Assembly (NCBI GenBank): GCA_937876095.1
Contig: CALFIE010000062.1
Location: 1 to 24,284, forward strand
From: an uncultured Flavobacteriales bacterium
Lineage (GTDB): Bacteria; Bacteroidota; Bacteroidia; Flavobacteriales; Weeksellaceae
Direction: 5' to 3'
Length of the DNA: 24,284 nucleotides
Shown here in pieces: positions 1-7,485 of this stretch (within the stretch, counting starts at the first letter, position 1; each line of letters begins with the position of its first letter). Below the pieces are notes generated by a model. It saw nothing but the letters and a program-made list of their open reading frames with translations, did no database searches and was not told where the DNA came from. A program made the translations under genes and the position numbers.

Positions 1-805
1 TCAATCCAATAAAGATGAGGGCGGACAATCGCTTACTTTAGGAGCCTTTGAAACTTGGACACGTAAAATGGGAGAAAAGACCACTTCTATTCGCAGAATC
101 GATACAGCAAAAAAATATGGCGAATTTATCAAATATGCCATTCAACAAACTGACGTCGATTTAACAAACTGTCAATCAGAAATTGATGAAACAACTTTAA
201 AATCTACCACTAATAAGTTAAGTGAATTTGTTTCATCTAAAGCTTTTTTTCGCAATGCCTTTTGGGCTATCAACCCCGACTATAAAAAAGATCCTCTACC
301 GGTTGCCAATCAATTGCTAACTACCCCTTACCGGATAGCAACAGGCGACGATAATCGCGCTATTTATGCCGAAGTTCTTAAAATTAAGCCGTTGCCTGCC
401 GAGGTACAGCATGTCAAAAACATAGAAGAGCTATTGTGTGCCGTGATTTTATTCATGAGGCAACAAAAGACGGATATCCTAATCGCAAACACTCCAACCC
501 ACAGATTCACGCTGCGTAAAAGCAATCCAACCCTAAAAACAGCCATAAACAGCCTGATTGATCCTTTCGAATGGATAACAAAAAATATTATTGAGCCTGG
601 AATGTTGGTTGCAGAAAGAGAAATCAGTAGCGAGGAGAAAAAAAAGCTTACCGCAGAACTTTGCACATATCTTATTCCTAGTGAATATCATCACCTGTTT
701 ATGGAACAAGTCGACCATATGCAAACTGATGGTACGGTGAGTGGACATTGCCAAGGAATCCATAAGATTTTACTTGGCCTTTTATTGTGGGTTACGAGAA
801 AATAA
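1..805 (+). CDS. Unrecognised protein, C-terminal part (5' end outside window, 3' end possibly cut by a junction)
   Basis: The frame is open from position 2 with no stop upstream, so the ATG at 68 is probably internal and the gene starts before the window. About 267 codons are visible. A stretch just before and at that ATG (LGAFETWTRKMGE) faintly recalls the G-[SA]-F-E-x-W segment in some plasmid and phage primase/helicase proteins, but this is too weak to name a function. The rest is mixed alpha-type sequence with no motif I know. Sampled lines are about 43-52% G+C against about 33-38% in the genes that follow, and codon use differs (more CCG, GCG, CGC). The last residues (LLLWVTRK) are read through sequence that probably belongs to the truncated barrel gene, so the true C-terminus may be missing. 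This fits a mobile-element or foreign fragment. Coding status is fairly sure; function is unknown. Confidence 0.6.
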   Translation, partial: QSNKDEGGQSLTLGAFETWTRKMGEKTTSIRRIDTAKKYGEFIKYAIQQTDVDLTNCQSEIDETTLKSTTNKLSEFVSSKAFFRNAFWAINPDYKKDPLPVANQLLTTPYRIATGDDNRAIYAEVLKIKPLPAEVQHVKNIEELLCAVILFMRQQKTDILIANTPTHRFTLRKSNPTLKTAINSLIDPFEWITKNIIEPGMLVAEREISSEEKKKLTAELCTYLIPSEYHHLFMEQVDHMQTDGTVSGHCQGIHKILLGLLLWVTRK

Positions 806-1356
806 TTCCCGTAGGAAAACTATCACAACACATGAATAATCTTGATGGTTTTCATGTTGGATTTCAATTCAAAGTTCATCAAAAATACATTGTTGATATG
901 AGAATTTTTGGTGCTTTTGGTGGCGACACAAATAAAAGGTTGACTTTTACTTACAAAGGAACCGATTTTGATTCGTACATCAAGTCGATTTATGGAGTAA
1001 AAGTTTCCATCATTAAACAAAAATATATTGGCAACAAAAACTTCTCTATTTTTGCCAATGCCGGAATTGGTGCACAAACCTATAATTCTGATAAAGAGAA
1101 CAAACATTACATCAAAAACGGAATTACTGGTGAATATGAAGAAGACCCCGAAAAAAAATATGAACCAATCGGAAGTGTAACTCCAATCATAAGTTGTGGA
1201 ATTGGCATTAAAAAAGAATTTAGGAAATTTCCTATTGGTGTAAATGTAAATTACAATTATACTCCACAAAATATTTTTGGCAAGATGATACAGCGCGGAA
1301 CAGGGAGTTCTTACATTTCGGTTTCCGTTTTTACAGGATTTATTCTTCCTTTTTAA
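787..1356 (+). pseudogene. Outer-membrane beta-barrel protein, 5'-truncated
   Basis: The translated part starts abruptly at a strand-like segment (GYEKIIPVGKLSQ) and continues as alternating polar and aromatic residues, with glycine-rich turns and a final aromatic residue (TGFILPF). That is typical of outer-membrane barrels. No signal peptide or N-terminal region is present. The only available start, GTG at 787, lies inside the end of the upstream gene, and the frame is closed by a stop at 763-765. I therefore read this as the last ~190 residues of a longer exported protein whose 5' part was lost at the junction near 785. G+C drops to the level of the rest of the window, so this side looks native. 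The gene is convergent with hemN, 15 bases away, with no clear terminator between. The ligand or role of the barrel cannot be told. Confidence 0.6.
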
Positions 1357-1371
1357 AAATTTTAAAAAAAA

Positions 1372-2781
1372 TTAAACCGTCATAGAAAACAATCGTGTTT
1401 CAGGTGTTTTCCTGAGCATTCGTAAATCAAAAGCCATCGCTACATTTCGGGTGAAAGCACGACCTTTTTCAGTTATTTTTACCGTATTTTCTGTAATTTC
1501 TACCAAACCATCTTCCTGCATTTCTTGCAATTTTTCTAATGAATTTTCAAGTTCAGGGAAGGAATTTTCTGTGGTGAAATTGGTTTCTAATTGACACATC
1601 AAATTCAGAATATGTCGTCTAATTTTCAAATCTTCTTCATTTAAAATATGACCTCTGAAAACCGGAATTTTGCCTTCTTCTACCCTTTTTTGATAATCTT
1701 CCACCGTTTTTTCGTTTTGTGCAAAAGCATACCAAGAATCTGAAATAGCAGACATTCCCAAACCAATCATCAGTTGTGTTTTGCTTGAAGTGTAACCCAT
1801 AAAATTTCGGTGTAATTTTTTCTGAACCAAAGATTGGTATAAATCGTCGTTTTCCAAAGAAAAATGATCCATCCCAACTTCTATATATCCCAAATCTTGC
1901 AACAATTTTTTACCATTTTCGTAAAGTTTACGCTTTTCTTCACCACTTGGTAAATCATTTTCATCGAAACCACGCTGTCCAACTCCTTTTATCCAAGGAA
2001 CGTGTGCATAAGAATAAAACGCCAATCTATCTGGTTTCAGTTCCAAAGTTTTACGGATGGTAAATTCCATAGCATCCCAAGATTGATGAGGCAACCCAAA
2101 AACCAAATCGTGCGAAACACTTTTGTAGCCGATTTCTCGAGCCAATTCTGTTACACGTTTTACATTTTCAAAAGGTTGAATTCTGTTGATGGCTTTTTGC
2201 ACTTTTTCATCATAATCTTGCACTCCAAAACTGCATCTTCTGAAACCTAAATCATATAAAACTTGCAAATGTTCTTTGGTGGTATTATTAGGATGACCTT
2301 CAAAAGAAAATTCAGGATTTTCGGCAATTTCGCAGGTTTTGAAAATCCCTTCCAACAAAATTTTTAAATTTTCTGGTGAAAAAAACGTTGGAGTTCCGCC
2401 TCCTAAATGTAATTCCTTTAATTTGGGAGTTTTTGAGTTTTTTGGTGATGGATAATCTGAACATTCATCTTCCATCTTCCTGCTTCCAAACAATTGCAGA
2501 TACAAATTCCACTCCTTCAAAACGCTTTCTAAATAGGGAGTTTCTACCGAATGTTGTTTGGTAATCCTTTTATGACAAGCACAAAACGTGCATAATTGCT
2601 CACAAAATGGTAAATGAATATAGATGGAAATCCCTTCTTCTGCATTGCTTTCGTTGTAAGATTTTATGACGGTTTTTTGCCATTGTTCCGAAGAAAATTC
2701 GGCTTCTTCCCAATACGGAACTGTTGGATAACTGGTATATCTTGGACCTGGAATATTGTATTTGTTGATGAGTGAATTCAT
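1372..2781 (-). CDS. hemN: Oxygen-independent coproporphyrinogen III oxidase (radical SAM)
   Basis: This enzyme decarboxylates coproporphyrinogen III to protoporphyrinogen IX in anaerobic haem synthesis, using a [4Fe-4S] cluster and SAM in the cytosol. The cluster motif is visible as C60-x3-C64-x2-C67-x-C69 (HLPFCEQLCTFCAC), followed by the GGGTPTFF SAM-binding segment. A HemN C-terminal domain follows (LMIGLGMSAISDSWYAF region), and the length of 469 residues is usual. I chose the ATG at 2779-2781 (MNSLINKYNIPGPRYTSYP), which matches the conserved N-terminus. A frame opening at 2832 adds 17 unconserved residues and runs through the promoter-like boxes at 2822-2837. Odd feature: residues ~99-120, between the first helices and LKELHLGGG, form a polar stretch (SRKMEDECSDYPSPKNSK) that looks inserted. 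The gene is probably transcribed alone. Confidence 0.95.
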   Translation of the reverse strand: MNSLINKYNIPGPRYTSYPTVPYWEEAEFSSEQWQKTVIKSYNESNAEEGISIYIHLPFCEQLCTFCACHKRITKQHSVETPYLESVLKEWNLYLQLFGSRKMEDECSDYPSPKNSKTPKLKELHLGGGTPTFFSPENLKILLEGIFKTCEIAENPEFSFEGHPNNTTKEHLQVLYDLGFRRCSFGVQDYDEKVQKAINRIQPFENVKRVTELAREIGYKSVSHDLVFGLPHQSWDAMEFTIRKTLELKPDRLAFYSYAHVPWIKGVGQRGFDENDLPSGEEKRKLYENGKKLLQDLGYIEVGMDHFSLENDDLYQSLVQKKLHRNFMGYTSSKTQLMIGLGMSAISDSWYAFAQNEKTVEDYQKRVEEGKIPVFRGHILNEEDLKIRRHILNLMCQLETNFTTENSFPELENSLEKLQEMQEDGLVEITENTVKITEKGRAFTRNVAMAFDLRMLRKTPETRLFSMTV

Positions 2782-2821
2782 TTTTTGAATTGGTTGTTTT
2801 GAAAATTGAATTAAGAAAAAG

Positions 2822-2856
2822 CAAAAATACAAATGTACAATGAAGAAGTTCCCAAA
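2822..2856 (-). promoter_or_regulatory. Candidate hemN promoter (two overlapping -7 boxes)
   Basis: Read on the minus strand, TACATTTG (2837-2830) is followed directly by TATTTTTG (2829-2822). Both fit the Bacteroidota -7 consensus TAnnTTTG. A TTTTGGG stretch at about 2859-2853 could serve as the -33 TTG element for the second box, with a spacer of about 23. A start near 2816 would give a leader of about 35 bases to the ATG at 2781, which supports that start codon. Confidence 0.45.
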
Positions 2857-2910
2857 AAAAATAATAAACTCTCTAGTTTTAGAAAAATAATTTTTAGATT
2901 ATTCACTAAA

Positions 2911-2941
2911 AAAATGTCCGGAAAAAATTCCGAACATTTTT
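2911..2941 (-). terminator. Intrinsic terminator after ndk
   Basis: Arms at 2914-2923 and 2928-2937 pair over 10 positions with one C/A mismatch (ATGTCCGGAA against TTCCGAACAT), closed by a four-base loop. A/T runs flank both sides. On the minus strand the hairpin is followed by seven T and lies about 30 bases after the ndk stop, so it most likely ends the ndk transcript. The flanking runs would let it work in both directions. Confidence 0.75.
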
Positions 2942-2966
2942 ATATCTATTTTTTATTCAATAATAT

Positions 2967-3386
2967 TTAAAAAATTTCTCTCCCAGCAAAATGAAATTGT
3001 GCTTCAATTTGAGCGTTTTCATCGGAATCTGAACCATGAACTGCGTTTTCACCTACATTTCTGGCATATAGTTTTCTGATGGTTCCTTCTGCTGCTTCTG
3101 CAGGATTGGTAGCGCCAATCAATTTTCTGAAATCTTCCACAGCATTATCTTTTTCTAAAACTGCGGCTACAATTGGACCTGAACTCATAAAAGCCACTAA
3201 TTCACCATAAAATGGTCTTTCTGCGTGTATTGCGTAGAATTTTTTGGCATCTGCTTCAGTTAATTGTGTAAGTTTTAAGGCTTTTATTCCGAAACCTGCC
3301 TCTGCAATTTTACCTAAAATTGCTCCAATGTGTCCATCTGCAACTGCATCTGGTTTAATCATTGTAAATGTAATTTTACCCGACAT
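2967..3386 (-). CDS. ndk: Nucleoside diphosphate kinase
   Basis: It transfers the gamma phosphate of ATP to nucleoside diphosphates through a phosphohistidine, balancing the NTP and dNTP pools. At 139 residues it has the standard length. The N-terminal strand (TFTMIKPDAV) and the catalytic signature N-x-VHGSDS with H117 are intact, as are the RPFY and GPIVAAVLEK segments of the nucleotide site. The start ATG (MSGKITFTMIKPDAV) is in the usual family position. The gene stands alone: about 290 bases separate it from rsgA upstream, and a terminator follows. A TAATTTTG box (3415-3408 on the minus strand) lies about 20 bases before the start and fits the -7 consensus, though I found no well-spaced -33 partner. 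Confidence 0.97.
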   Translation of the reverse strand: MSGKITFTMIKPDAVADGHIGAILGKIAEAGFGIKALKLTQLTEADAKKFYAIHAERPFYGELVAFMSSGPIVAAVLEKDNAVEDFRKLIGATNPAEAAEGTIRKLYARNVGENAVHGSDSDENAQIEAQFHFAGREIF

Positions 3387-3509
3387 ATATTTTTTTATTT
3401 AATTTGGCAAAATTACAAAAACTTTGTTAGATTTGCATCGAAAATTCAAGTATTAAGAGAAAATAATATTTTGGCACGAAAATTGTTACACTTTTATTGA
3501 TTCTCATGT

Positions 3510-3570
3510 TTAATTTGAGTTTTCATGGTTATTAGTTTTTACCTCCAGTTGAAAAATTGGGGGTTTTTTG
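3510..3570 (+). ncRNA. Candidate orphan small RNA ending in a terminator
   Basis: In the gap between ndk and rsgA, both on the minus strand, there is a hairpin ACCTCCA (3541-3547) / TGGGGGT (3558-3564, one G-T pair) followed by TTTTTT on the plus strand. No plus-strand gene precedes it. TTAATTTG at 3510-3517 differs by one base from TAnnTTTG and could start a transcript of roughly 45-50 bases near 3524. The segment GAGTTTTCAT before the hairpin also occurs in the unit at 22050-22122. The reading as an RNA gene is inference. Confidence 0.35.
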
Positions 3571-3635
3571 TTTTAATCGCCTATTTAATTGAGAATTTAT
3601 ATATTAATGATCTATTTATAGAAGATCAGTTTTTA

Positions 3636-3679
3636 ACTTTGACAAAGATTCCTTTGCTTCGCAAAAACTTTGTCAAAGT
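3636..3679. repeat. Palindromic element directly after rsgA
   Basis: ACTTTGACAAAG (3636-3647) and CTTTGTCAAAGT (3668-3679) are perfect 12-base inverted copies. Inside lies a second small hairpin, TTTGC-TTC-GCAAA (about 3653-3665), so the element can fold as a stem on a stem. It begins one base after the rsgA stop codon. The outer arms are themselves nearly palindromic. There is no T run after it on the minus strand, so it looks more like a REP-type palindrome than a standard terminator, though it could protect the rsgA mRNA 3' end. Confidence 0.7.
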
Positions 3680-3680
3680 C

Positions 3681-4607
3681 CTACATTTGATTAATTTCCT
3701 CAGCTTCTTCCATTAATTTAAGGTAAGTAAAATAGCGACTTTCTAAAATTTCGCCTGTTTCTACCGCATCAATCACTGCACATTTTGGCTCATTGATGTG
3801 CATACAATTGTGGTATTTGCATTTCCTGCCCATTTCAAAAATTTCGGAAAAATAATGCTGTATTTCTTCTTTTTCTACATCTATCATCGCAAATTCTCGA
3901 ACTCCAGGTGTATCTATTACAGCACCACCGAAATGCCAAAAATGCATTTGTGCAAAAGTCGTGGTGTGTTTTCCTTTGTTATGCGTTTCAGAAATTAAGT
4001 TGGTTTTTAAATTCAAATCGGGTTGCAAAGCATTAACCAAGGTAGATTTTCCGGCTCCGGAATGACCAAAGAAAACAGAAGTTTTATCTTTAATACTATT
4101 TTTCAGTTCCTCTAAATTCAACTTGTTTTCAGAAGAAATTTGCAGTGTTTGGTAACCAATTTTCTCGTACATTTCCTGTAATTCTTCTACGATTTCTACT
4201 TCTTCTAAATTTAGTAAATCAATTTTATTAAAAAGAATCAGCACCGGAATATTGTAGGCTTCACAACACGCCAAAAATCGATCTAAAAAACCAAGTGAAG
4301 TTTCGGGAGACTGCAAGGTGAATATTATGCACGCTAAATCCAAATTACTGGCAATGATGTGAGCTTCTTTGGACAAATTGACAGATTTTCTGATTAAGTA
4401 ATTTTTCCTCGGTTCAATTTTGGTAATCCAAGCAATGTCGTCCTGCTCCAACTGGAATTCTACCAAATCACCTACAGAAAGTGGATTGGTTAATCTGGTT
4501 TTGATGAGTTTAAATTTCCCACGAATTCTCGCCTCGAAAACTTTCTGGGTTTCCAAATCCAAAACTTGATACCAACTTCCCGTAGATTTTATAATGAGTC
4601 CGTTCAT
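3681..4607 (-). CDS. rsgA: Ribosome small-subunit-dependent GTPase A
   Basis: This is a circularly permuted GTPase that acts late in 30S subunit assembly. The 308 residues show an OB-fold N-terminal domain (about 1-70), then the G motifs in permuted order: NKID at 127-130 (G4), the P-loop GHSGAGKS at 181-188 (G1), the HTTT switch (G2) at 214-217 and DTPG at 232-235 (G3). A zinc knuckle follows with C263, C268, H270 and C276. All key residues are present. The start (MNGLIIKSTGSWYQV) is standard. It sits about 120 bases after the DAHP synthase gene in the same direction. That gap holds degenerate repeats, and the sequence CTTTACCTAAAA directly abuts the start codon. Confidence 0.97.
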   Translation of the reverse strand: MNGLIIKSTGSWYQVLDLETQKVFEARIRGKFKLIKTRLTNPLSVGDLVEFQLEQDDIAWITKIEPRKNYLIRKSVNLSKEAHIIASNLDLACIIFTLQSPETSLGFLDRFLACCEAYNIPVLILFNKIDLLNLEEVEIVEELQEMYEKIGYQTLQISSENKLNLEELKNSIKDKTSVFFGHSGAGKSTLVNALQPDLNLKTNLISETHNKGKHTTTFAQMHFWHFGGAVIDTPGVREFAMIDVEKEEIQHYFSEIFEMGRKCKYHNCMHINEPKCAVIDAVETGEILESRYFTYLKLMEEAEEINQM

Positions 4608-4608
4608 T

Positions 4609-4668
4609 TTTAGGTAAAGGTTTAGATTGAGGTTGAGAATTGAGATTGAGACAAAGGTTTAGGTAAAA
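4609..4668. repeat. Degenerate short repeats between rsgA and the DAHP synthase gene
   Basis: TTTAGGTAAA occurs at 4609-4618 and 4658-4667. Between them are several variants of TTGAG and GATTGAG (GATTGAGGTTGAG, AATTGAGATTGAG). The block starts immediately upstream of the rsgA start codon. A similar block beginning with TTTAGGTAGAG abuts the start codon of the DUF1697 gene at 14010, so the two may belong to one dispersed repeat family. Confidence 0.55.
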
Positions 4669-4724
4669 GTACAAAAAATTGATTTCAAAAAATTGAAAAT
4701 TCCTTTTCGAAAAATTTCTTCAGC

Positions 4725-5804
4725 TTATTTCTCAATCATAATATTGTTTTGTACTTCTATAGATTCCTCGTGAATTGCTTTGAATATTTTTTCTATAAAA
4801 TCTCTGCTCATACCAGATTCTTCGGCTCTTGCAGCGGCATATTCAGCAATTATTTTCCAGCGATCTGGCTGAAAAATAGCGATATTGTTTTCTTTTTTCA
4901 GGGCGCCAATTTTTTCAGAAATTTTCATTCTATTAGATAATAATTCGATGATTTGAAAATCTATATCCGAAATCAAGGCTCTGTGTTTTCCCATTTCTCC
5001 ATCAAATCCTTTGATATCAGAATTTCTGATTTGCAAATTTCCGAGCATTTCTGCCAAATTTTCTGGTGTAATCTGTTGTGCTGCATCACTCCAAGCTGCA
5101 TCTGGATTTGCGTGTGTCTCTATCATAGCGCCATCATATCCCACATTGAAGGCTTCTTGTGTAACATCTGCCAACAAATCTCGCCTTCCGCAAATGTGAG
5201 AAGGATCTACAAAAATCGGAATATTTGGAAATTGGTGTTTGAAATCCAATGCAATTTGCCAATTCGGGAGGTTTCTGTATTTTGTTTTTTGGTATGACGA
5301 AAAACCTCTGTGAATCACTCCCAAATTTTTTACATCTTGTCCCAAAAGTCGCTCCAATGCACCAATCCAAAGTGCCAAATCTGGATTTACCGGATTTTTT
5401 ACCAAAACTGGTTTGTTGGTTCCTTTCAATGCATCTGCAATTTCTTGTACGGTAAAAGGATTTACGGTAGAACGTGCACCAATCCACAAAATATCAACAT
5501 CTGCTTCTAGTGCTGCATATACGTGATGTGCGTTTGCAACTTCGGTTGCAGTTTTGAACCCGAATTCATCTTTCACTTTTTTCAGCCAATTCAGACCAAT
5601 TACACCAACTCCTTCAAAACCATTTGGTTTGGTTCTCGGTTTCCAAATTCCTGCTCTGAAAATGGGAACTTCTGCTCCACTTTCTTTCAATCTTTGGGCA
5701 GTTTCTAGCATTTGTGCTTCGGATTCTGCACTACAAGGTCCTGCAATTATAAGCGGTTTTGGGAATTCTTTTACCCAATCATTTTGTAAATCTTTTAAAT
5801 TCAT
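4725..5804 (-). CDS. Bifunctional 3-deoxy-7-phosphoheptulonate synthase / chorismate mutase
   Basis: It catalyses the first step of the shikimate pathway (PEP + erythrose-4-phosphate to DAHP) and, in its second domain, chorismate to prephenate. Residues about 1-260 form a KDO8PS-like (type I-beta) DAHP synthase with IIAGPCSAES (metal-ligand Cys), AGIWKPRTKPNGFEG, VIHRGFSSYQKTKYRN and DPSHICGRRD. Residues about 265-355 are an AroQ-type chorismate mutase helical domain (DIDFQIIELLSNRMKISEKIGALKK). The family has this catalytic-mutase order in many Bacteroidota, where the mutase can also act as the feedback sensor; whether that holds here is inference. The start MNLKDLQNDWVKEF places the first catalytic strand normally. 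About 430 bases separate it from the antiporter gene upstream, filled partly by inverted repeats. Symbols differ in the literature (aroF, aroG, aroA-pheB), so none is given. Confidence 0.95.
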   Translation of the reverse strand: MNLKDLQNDWVKEFPKPLIIAGPCSAESEAQMLETAQRLKESGAEVPIFRAGIWKPRTKPNGFEGVGVIGLNWLKKVKDEFGFKTATEVANAHHVYAALEADVDILWIGARSTVNPFTVQEIADALKGTNKPVLVKNPVNPDLALWIGALERLLGQDVKNLGVIHRGFSSYQKTKYRNLPNWQIALDFKHQFPNIPIFVDPSHICGRRDLLADVTQEAFNVGYDGAMIETHANPDAAWSDAAQQITPENLAEMLGNLQIRNSDIKGFDGEMGKHRALISDIDFQIIELLSNRMKISEKIGALKKENNIAIFQPDRWKIIAEYAAARAEESGMSRDFIEKIFKAIHEESIEVQNNIMIEK

Positions 5805-5836
5805 ACAGCATGTATTCTTTTAAAAATTATTTTTTC

Positions 5837-6049
5837 GGCGTGTCCTATTTTTTGCTAGTGCTTTTTCATCTGCGAAAAAAATAGGTCGTTCTACGCTCAC
5901 TCGTTTTTTTGTGATTGCAGTAATTTGGTCTTTCAATTTTGGTTTTCCTATTCAATCAACTTTAATAAAAATTTGAAATTTCAGCAAGCAATCACAAAAA
6001 GAACTCAGACAAATCGCTTCGCACTCACGCAAAACAAGCGTCAAAGATA
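5837..6049. repeat. Complex inverted-repeat element upstream of the DAHP synthase gene
   Basis: This fills much of the 430-base gap at 5805-6234. CCTATTTTTT (5844-5853) pairs with AAAAAATAGG (5876-5885), with GC / GC(G) extending the inner side. A second, wider pair is TTTTTGTGATTGC (5906-5918) and GCAATCACAAAAA (5988-6000), 13 perfect bases. The DNA is locally rich in CG steps (GGCGTGTCC, GGTCGTTCTACGCTCACTCG, ATCGCTTCGCACTCACGC), unlike the surrounding AT-rich sequence. Two -7-like boxes on the minus strand (TATATTTG at 6068-6061, TATCTTTG at 6049-6042) lie just outside, so the element may be transcribed as a long leader of the gene. From memory it resembles a dispersed repeat in Chryseobacterium-type genomes; not verified. 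Confidence 0.6.
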
Positions 6050-6068
6050 GAAAATTTGCACAAATATA
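6042..6068 (-). promoter_or_regulatory. Candidate -7 boxes upstream of the DAHP synthase gene
   Basis: On the minus strand TATATTTG (6068-6061) and TATCTTTG (6049-6042) both fit TAnnTTTG. No well-spaced -33 element was seen. If used, the DAHP synthase leader would be about 240 bases long and contain the inverted-repeat element. The rest of the gap (6069-6234) is plain AT-rich sequence in which I see nothing else. Confidence 0.3.
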
Positions 6069-6234
6069 GCAGCATCTGAATTTTTAGAAAGCATCTGAAA
6101 TCTTAATTTTCATCAACTACATTTTTAAATCAGAAATCACATAAATCATTAAAAATATTACAAAAAATAATGTAAAAGATGGTGATAAATAAAACAAAAC
6201 ACGACATTTAAGCAAAACTAACTTTTATCAAATT

Positions 6235-7467
6235 CTATTTGCTATTTTCTGCCAATTTACCAATAGTTAAACCTTGAATAATGATACTAAAAAGCACACA
6301 AAAATAAGTCGCAATCAGCAATAAATCTTTTTGTTGATTATCGGGCAAAGATAACACCAGTGCAATCGACAAACCACCACGCAAACCACCCCAAATCAAT
6401 AATCGTGATTCTTTTCTGGTGAAATATATAATTTTTGGGAACAATAATTTGGGGAAATATACGACTACTACTCTTGAAAAAAGCACGATGAAGATAGACA
6501 AAATTCCTACATAAATATAAGTACTTTTGAAATCAATCAGCAAAATCACAAATGCGATGATGATGAATAAAATAGCGTTGAGAATTACATCTACCAATTC
6601 CCAAAATTTCCCGATGTATTCTTCGGTAATATCGCTCATTGCTTCGTTGGTTTTGTAATTACCAACCATCAATCCCATTACAACCATTGCTAACGCTCCT
6701 GAAATATGCACATAATTAAACAAGAAATAACCTCCCATCACAAAAGCCAAGGTTAGTAAAACTTCGGTTTCGTAATGATCTATTTTTTTCAAAAAATAAT
6801 GCAAAATAAGACCTGAAATGATTCCCGCCAAAATTCCGCCAAATGCTTCTTGTACAAAAAGTCCTGCAAAATCATTAAAATGAAAATCACCACCTTTAGA
6901 ATTCAAAATTTGAACGATAGAAATAAATAAAACCACTCCAACTCCATCATTAAACAAACTTTCACCAACAATCGTACTTTCTATTTTTTTGTGAACATTG
7001 GCTTTGGTAAGTATACCCAAAACTGCAATAGGATCGGTTGGTGAAATGAGCGCTCCGAAAAGCAAACAATACACAAAATCGATATCTAAACCAAATAATT
7101 GGGTGAGCCAAAAAAACAACACTGCAATGATAATGGTAGAAAGTAAAACTCCAAAAAGTGCAAAAAGCGAAATGGCTTTTATCTGTTTTTTAATTTCTTG
7201 CCAATTGGTGTGCAAAGCTCCTGCAAATAGGAGAAATCCTAAAAGATAATCTAAAATAATATCATTAATCCTGGCATTTTCAACGGTAGTTTTCAGGTCG
7301 TTATAAGGAATATCAAACCAAAATTTGGTACTTAAAACCAATAATGACAAAGTGGTAGAAACCACAAACAAGCCAATTACAAATGGTAATTTCAGAAATC
7401 GCTGATTGATGTAAGAAAATGCAGCAGATAAAGAAATCAGTACGATTAAGGCTTGATAAATACTCAT
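6235..7467 (-). CDS. Cation:proton antiporter, CPA1/NhaP type
   Basis: This is a multi-pass inner-membrane protein (410 residues, about 12 hydrophobic segments) that probably exchanges Na+ (or K+) for H+. The transport-core motifs are present: SPTDPIAV with D145 at about 142-149, and GESLFNDGVGVV with N173-D174 at about 168-179. This is the ND signature of the electroneutral CPA1 group. There is no C-terminal cytosolic extension, so it is close to the minimal transporter. Its ATG (7465-7467) lies 18 bases after the stop of the dnaX tau frame, so the two are probably cotranscribed and translation of tau could affect this gene. No clear terminator follows. Ion specificity cannot be read from the sequence. 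Confidence 0.9.
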   Translation of the reverse strand: MSIYQALIVLISLSAAFSYINQRFLKLPFVIGLFVVSTTLSLLVLSTKFWFDIPYNDLKTTVENARINDIILDYLLGFLLFAGALHTNWQEIKKQIKAISLFALFGVLLSTIIIAVLFFWLTQLFGLDIDFVYCLLFGALISPTDPIAVLGILTKANVHKKIESTIVGESLFNDGVGVVLFISIVQILNSKGGDFHFNDFAGLFVQEAFGGILAGIISGLILHYFLKKIDHYETEVLLTLAFVMGGYFLFNYVHISGALAMVVMGLMVGNYKTNEAMSDITEEYIGKFWELVDVILNAILFIIIAFVILLIDFKSTYIYVGILSIFIVLFSRVVVVYFPKLLFPKIIYFTRKESRLLIWGGLRGGLSIALVLSLPDNQQKDLLLIATYFCVLFSIIIQGLTIGKLAENSK

Positions 7468-7485
7468 TTTTTTTAGAAATTTTCA

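Noticed and set aside
3525..3716. Open frame of 63 codons on the plus strand between ndk and rsgA
   Set aside because: It runs through the terminator hairpin and the palindrome and overlaps the rsgA 3' end on the other strand; its sequence reflects AT-rich DNA, with no sign of a protein.
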